Positions 5,304-9,534 of a stretch of DNA of 9,534 nucleotides are shown one piece after another. Source of the stretch: JALYIM01 sp040003205 (GTDB taxonomy: Bacteria; Acidobacteriota; Terriglobia; Terriglobales; Acidobacteriaceae). Within the stretch, counting starts at the first letter, position 1. Each line of letters starts with the position of its first letter. Below the pieces are notes generated by a model. It was not told where the DNA came from. It worked only from the letters and a program-made list of their open reading frames with translations, and ran no database searches. The stretch covers positions 1-9,534 of the forward strand of contig JBDUDA010000113.1 of assembly GCA_040003205.1 (NCBI GenBank), written 5' to 3'. Both the position numbers and the translations under genes were made by a program.

Positions 5304-8132
5304 ATGAGAACTGCTGACGTCCTGCTTGATTTAACCCAATTTCTTCGTCGGTCTTCTGCAACGCTCGGAATCTTGGCGCTGGTTACTCTGGGCGGAATCC
5401 TGCCGCCCGCATTTGCGCAATCTTCACTGCGGCCCGGAATGCCCATGGAATTCTTACCGCAAGACACCGGCAAGGCTGGCCTAAAGCAGATGCTGCTTCG
5501 GCTGCAAACGACCGCGCGAATGCTGCACACGACGGCGCATCCGGATGATGAAGATGGCGGCGTGCTTACGCTTGAGTCGCGCGGACGGGGCGTCAATGTC
5601 GAATTACTGACGCTGAATCGCGGCGAGGGTGGACAGAATAAAGTTGGCAGCAATCTTTTCGACATGCTGGGCGTGTTGCGCACGCTGGAGCTGTTGGGTT
5701 CTGATCAGTATTACGGAGTGGAGCAGCGCTTTACGCGCGTGGCGGATTTTGGATTTTCGAAAAATCCTGAGGAAACATTTCAGAAGTGGCAGGGGCACGA
5801 TCTCGCGCTCGGGGATATGGTGCGGGTGATTCGGACTTTTCGTCCGGATGTGATTGTTTCGCGCTTTCAGGGTGGGCCTGCGGACAGTCATGGAAATCAT
5901 CAGGCGTCTGGCATTCTGTCGCGGGAGGCGTTTCACGCGGCGGCGGATGCGACGCGTTTTCCTGAACAAATAAGAGAAGGGCTGCTGCCCTGGCAGGCGA
6001 AGAAACTGTATGTCGGAAATGTATGCGGCTTCGGAGCGCAAACTTGCGAAGACGGGAAGTACACCGTCAAGCTGAATACCGGAGAAGTGGACCCGGCCCT
6101 CGGCATGTCGTATGCGCAATTTGCGATGGAAGGGTTGAAGCATCAACTCTCGCAGGGCGCAGGCAGTTGGACTGTGGATGACGGAGATCGCTTCGCGTTT
6201 TACAAACTTGCGGAAAGCGTTTTACCGGCACGCGGGCATGAGAAAGATTTTTTTGATGGCATTGATGCCAGTTTGCCGGGTCTAGCATCGCGGCTGGGAG
6301 CAGATGAACCGCGCGTGCCGTTTTTGCGCGCGGCCTTGGAAGAAATCGCCGCGCTCATTAAAGACGCTGCACAGCAGAGCGAAAAAGATGCAGGCGGGGC
6401 TGCGCCTCCGTTGTTTTCCGCGCTCGGAAAGCTGGATTCTCTAATCGCTCGCGTTGCCGAGAGCGCTCTGGCTCCAGCGGAGAAGATTGAGTTAACAAGC
6501 CTATTGGATGAAAAGCGCAGGCAGGCTGAGGCTGCCTTGAACCTGGCGTTGAACGTCAGCCTGGAAGCGTCGGTTGCTCAGCTTAATAGCGCTCCGAATT
6601 CCAGTTCCGAAAATTCGCTGACCGCGGTATCTCCGGGAGAGAAATTTGAGATCGCGGTAAAGTTGCACAATGGATCGCAGTATCCTTTGCGCCTGCAACA
6701 ACTCTCAATTGCGGGTACGAACGAAGAGTCGGGAGTTTTGACCGGGACAATTGAGGCGGGCGCAACGTTCTCGAAGACTTTAGTGGTTGAAGTTCCGAGT
6801 GATGCAGAGATTTCGCGCCCTTACTGGCATCGCGACAATCCTGTGGAAGATAGCGTGAACGCTCTAAACGACTCAAAGTACGCGACCCTTCCGTTTGCTC
6901 CGATGAAGATTTATGCGTCGGCGAAATATTCAATGGCACTGGGTACCGTCGCGTCCGCGAAAGGTAAGACGCTGGCAATTTCTCCAGTAAAAAGCTTAGC
7001 CACTCAAGTGAACATTTCGGCTCCAATTATTTCTCCCGACACTGATCCACACGGGGGTGGCCAAAATGGATCGAGGCGTATGCGTCCCCTTGCGGTGGTG
7101 CCGGCTTTTTCGGTGATGGTCGAACCGGGAGAGCAGGTGATTCCAATTCAGGGTCCGCAGGCCAGAAGCGTGACTGTAAGCGTGAAGAGCAATTTTGCTG
7201 GGATATCCCATGGAATTCTTAGCCTGGAGACGCCTTCCGGATTGAGAGCTGAACCCGCGAATTCCCCCGTGGAATTTCATCGCCGCGGCGAGGAACAGAT
7301 TTTTAGGTTCAGGATTTTTCCCTCGGACTTGAAGGAAGGCGAGACCGATATTCGCGCGATTTTTACGGCCGGAGGCAGTAAATACGGCGAGGGATACAGC
7401 CTGGTGACGCGCGAAGACCTTGGCAGCTTTTATTATTTTCAGCCTTCGCTCCAGCGCGTCAGCACCGTGGATGTGAAAGTTCCGAAAGACCTGAAGGTCG
7501 CCTACATCATGGGGGCGGGCGACGACATCCCCGCCGTACTACAGCAAATTGGCATGAACGTGACTGTGATTGGCTCGGACAGTCTTTCCTCCGACAAGAT
7601 AACAGCCGCAAATTTGAGTCAGTATGGGACTATCGTGCTGGGCATCCGCGCTTACGATACGCAGAATAATCTGGTCTCTGGTAACAAGGCGCTGCTCGAT
7701 TATGTTTCTAGCGGCGGAACGCTGGTCACACAATACAACGCGAGTGTGACGGAATTTAACAGCGCGCACCTTACTCCCTATTCCGCGCAACTAAGCCGGG
7801 ATCGCGTATCTGTGGAAGAAGCTCCCGTCGAAATTCTCGCTCCGGACGAAAGTGTCTTCCACTTTCCGAACGAAATCACGCAGCATGATTTCGAACACTG
7901 GGTGCAGGAGCGCGGTTTGTATTTCATGGATCAGTGGGACGCGAACTTCAAGCCGCTGCTCTCATCCAATGACCCGGGCGAGCCTGCGCGCAAGGGCGGA
8001 CTGCTGCTGGCTCACTACGGCAAGGGGACTTACATTTACACGGGTTACGCATTCTTTCGCCAGTTGCCCGCTGGAGTTCCCGGGGCCATTCGCCTCTACG
8101 TAAATCTGCTAAGCGCAGGCCATCAGCAATAA
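5304..8132 (+). CDS. Secreted PIG-L family deacetylase with C-terminal amidotransferase-like domain
   Basis: PIG-L/LmbE-family enzymes are zinc-dependent hydrolases that remove acetyl groups from N-acetylglucosamine-type sugars. The zinc motif AHPDDE is at residues 78-83 and the second metal-site motif DSHGNHQ at 194-200, so the active site looks complete. I start the protein at ATG 5304 (942 residues) because residues 14-38, FLRRSS then a hydrophobic run ending PPAFA, make a good signal peptide with cleavage before Gln39. The frame also opens at TTG 5193 (979 residues), but this would bury the signal; neither start has a clear ribosome site. After the catalytic domain come a helical linker (about 320-420), two beta-sandwich stretches (around 438-470 and 599-690, resembling NEW3/Ig-like modules) and a Rossmann-like amidotransferase/ThuA-like domain (about 727-940) lacking an obvious catalytic Cys at GIRAYD. 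It acts outside the cytoplasm. The natural substrate is unknown; a glycan or glycoconjugate is likely. The APC permease gene follows after 4 bp. Confidence 0.88.
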   Translation: MRTADVLLDLTQFLRRSSATLGILALVTLGGILPPAFAQSSLRPGMPMEFLPQDTGKAGLKQMLLRLQTTARMLHTTAHPDDEDGGVLTLESRGRGVNVELLTLNRGEGGQNKVGSNLFDMLGVLRTLELLGSDQYYGVEQRFTRVADFGFSKNPEETFQKWQGHDLALGDMVRVIRTFRPDVIVSRFQGGPADSHGNHQASGILSREAFHAAADATRFPEQIREGLLPWQAKKLYVGNVCGFGAQTCEDGKYTVKLNTGEVDPALGMSYAQFAMEGLKHQLSQGAGSWTVDDGDRFAFYKLAESVLPARGHEKDFFDGIDASLPGLASRLGADEPRVPFLRAALEEIAALIKDAAQQSEKDAGGAAPPLFSALGKLDSLIARVAESALAPAEKIELTSLLDEKRRQAEAALNLALNVSLEASVAQLNSAPNSSSENSLTAVSPGEKFEIAVKLHNGSQYPLRLQQLSIAGTNEESGVLTGTIEAGATFSKTLVVEVPSDAEISRPYWHRDNPVEDSVNALNDSKYATLPFAPMKIYASAKYSMALGTVASAKGKTLAISPVKSLATQVNISAPIISPDTDPHGGGQNGSRRMRPLAVVPAFSVMVEPGEQVIPIQGPQARSVTVSVKSNFAGISHGILSLETPSGLRAEPANSPVEFHRRGEEQIFRFRIFPSDLKEGETDIRAIFTAGGSKYGEGYSLVTREDLGSFYYFQPSLQRVSTVDVKVPKDLKVAYIMGAGDDIPAVLQQIGMNVTVIGSDSLSSDKITAANLSQYGTIVLGIRAYDTQNNLVSGNKALLDYVSSGGTLVTQYNASVTEFNSAHLTPYSAQLSRDRVSVEEAPVEILAPDESVFHFPNEITQHDFEHWVQERGLYFMDQWDANFKPLLSSNDPGEPARKGGLLLAHYGKGTYIYTGYAFFRQLPAGVPGAIRLYVNLLSAGHQQ

Positions 8133-8136
8133 GGCA

Positions 8137-9534
8137 ATGCAGCCACCTATCGAGGCCGAAGAAAATTCTCCCAAGCTGATTCGAGGCGTTGGACTCGGAA
8201 GCGCCACCGCCTTAAACATGATTGACATGATCGGCGTGGGTCCGTTCATTACTCTGCCGTTAATTGTCGGCGCGATGGGCGGTCCGCAGGCGATGCTGGG
8301 TTGGGTGCTGGGCGCGGTCTTCGCAATTTGTGATGGCCTTGTCTGGGCCGAATTAGGGGCAGCGATGCCCGGCTCAGGAGGTTCATACCATTATCTGCGC
8401 GAAATTTATGGAGCGAAAAGTTTAGGGCGGCTGGTGTCGTTTTTATTTATCTGGCAACTTTCGTTCAGCGCGCCGCTTTCGATTGCGTCCGGATCGATTG
8501 GATTGGCAAGTTACGCTTCTTATTTCTGGCCCGCGCTCAGTCACAATTACTCCAATCATAGTTGGAGCCTCGCGATCCCTCTGCTGGGCACCTTGCAGCT
8601 TCGTTGGCTGGTTTCCGGCAAAACGTTCGTCGCCATCGGAGTGGTACTGCTCGCCACTCTCATGCTCTATCGCAAGATCACCAGCATCGGCAGCATCTCG
8701 AAATTGCTTTGGCTGGGGGTGATGGGCACGATTGGTTGGATTATTTTTGCGGGACTTTCTCACTTCAATGTAGCGCAGGCTTTCAATTTCCCTACGAATG
8801 CGTTCACTCTCTCTCACAGTTTTTTTCTTGGCCTCGGGTCCGCCATGCTGATTGCCACCTACGATTACTGGGGATACTACAACGTGAGTTTTCTCGGGGA
8901 CGAAGTCAAAGATCCGGCGAAAACAATTCCTCGCGCGTTGTTGCTATCCATTGTGCTGGTTGCAGGTCTGTACATCGTGATGAATATTTGTGTGCTGGCG
9001 GTCATACCCTGGCAAGAAATTACGTCAGGACTCGCCAGCAACAATCTCTATCTCATTTCTATTTATATGCAGAGAATCTATGGAGCTTGGGCGGCAAATC
9101 TGGTGACTGCGCTGGTGATCTGGACGGCTTTCGCTTCCATCTTCTCTTTGCTGTTGGGATATTCGCGCGTGCCGTATGCGGCCGCGCTGGACGGAAACTA
9201 TTTTCGTGCGTTTGCGCGCGTGCATCCGAAAAACCGCTTTCCCTCCGTCTCGCTTCTCGCTCTTGGAGGAGTTGCGGCGCTGTGTTGTTTCCTGTCGTTG
9301 GCTGATGTCATCGCCGCATTGGTAGTAATTCGCATCATGCTGCAGTTTCTTATGCAGGCGATCGGGATCATCGTCCTGCGCATACGACGCCCTGATCTTC
9401 CACGGCCGTTTCGGATGTGGCTCTATCCGGTACCGGCATTAGTGGCGTCGCTGGGATTTTTGTTTGTCCTGATTTCGCGTACGGACTCGTTTACCCAGAT
9501 TCGATACGCGTTATTGATCTTAATCAGCGGCACT
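8137..9534 (+). CDS. APC-superfamily amino acid permease (3' end cut)
   Basis: Open from ATG 8137 to the right edge: 466 codons with no stop, so a few to some tens of residues are missing. APC permeases are inner-membrane carriers, mostly for amino acids and polyamines, driven by ion gradients or exchange. The first helix carries the glycine-rich break IGVGPF (32-37), which in this family contacts the substrate backbone. DEVKDPAKTIPRA (255-267) and GYSRVPYAAALDG (341-353) followed by HPKNRFPSVSLL are typical APC loop motifs. Repeated hydrophobic segments are seen, among them 54-75, 98-128, 163-178, 188-207, 228-245, 268-290, 320-341, 370-388, 390-415 and 430-448. Substrate cannot be read from the sequence. 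The start lies 4 bp after the deacetylase stop; AAGG sits only 2 nt before the ATG, so translation probably depends on coupling to the upstream gene. The two genes are almost certainly one operon. Confidence 0.88.
   Translation, partial: MQPPIEAEENSPKLIRGVGLGSATALNMIDMIGVGPFITLPLIVGAMGGPQAMLGWVLGAVFAICDGLVWAELGAAMPGSGGSYHYLREIYGAKSLGRLVSFLFIWQLSFSAPLSIASGSIGLASYASYFWPALSHNYSNHSWSLAIPLLGTLQLRWLVSGKTFVAIGVVLLATLMLYRKITSIGSISKLLWLGVMGTIGWIIFAGLSHFNVAQAFNFPTNAFTLSHSFFLGLGSAMLIATYDYWGYYNVSFLGDEVKDPAKTIPRALLLSIVLVAGLYIVMNICVLAVIPWQEITSGLASNNLYLISIYMQRIYGAWAANLVTALVIWTAFASIFSLLLGYSRVPYAAALDGNYFRAFARVHPKNRFPSVSLLALGGVAALCCFLSLADVIAALVVIRIMLQFLMQAIGIIVLRIRRPDLPRPFRMWLYPVPALVASLGFLFVLISRTDSFTQIRYALLILISGT

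Noticed and set aside
5604..6146. Minus-strand 180-residue open frame opposite the deacetylase
   Set aside because: Antisense to the conserved PIG-L catalytic domain and rich in Arg/His; no independent support.
8562..9305. Plus-strand 247-residue open frame at the right end
   Set aside because: Out-of-frame shadow of the permease; the permease frame has the APC motifs and membrane segments.

Overview
The window looks like chromosomal DNA of a Gram-negative soil bacterium, most likely an acidobacterium (Terriglobia/Koribacter-like). This is inferred from gene content and style: a large exported PIG-L deacetylase with an amidotransferase-like tail, a TPR membrane protein, a ClC antiporter with unusual signature motifs, and a radical SAM protein of the kind linked to membrane-spanning lipids. 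Coding DNA is moderately GC-rich. No marker gene (rRNA, tRNA, ribosomal protein) is present to fix the taxonomy.

Layout. The left half is read from the minus strand. At the left edge (1-556) is the N-terminal 185 codons of a radical SAM enzyme, cut by the window; its CxxxCxxC cluster motif and an N-terminal Cys/His pair resemble the tetraether (Tes)/membrane-spanning lipid synthase group. After a 287-bp gap comes a 429-residue membrane protein of unknown function (844-2133). Next is a ClC chloride/proton antiporter gene with C-terminal CBS domains (2197-3983), whose frame is broken by one missing base in an A run (T run 3011-3014 on the plus strand). Restoring one base gives an intact 595-residue protein. 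A TPR protein with one N-terminal membrane anchor follows (4050-5078).

A divergent control region (about 5079-5303) separates these from the plus-strand genes and contains a plausible sigma-70 promoter (5131-5160). The plus-strand pair is a secreted PIG-L family zinc-dependent N-deacetylase of about 942 residues (5304-8132) and, only 4 bp downstream, an APC-superfamily permease (8137-9534), cut by the right edge. The spacing implies co-transcription and suggests, without proof, that the permease imports a product related to the deacetylase.

No tRNA, rRNA, CRISPR array, insertion sequence or phage gene was seen. Nothing here amounts to a clearly new multi-gene system. The points most worth a second look are the radical SAM fragment, the broken ClC gene, the unassigned membrane protein and the composite deacetylase with its permease.
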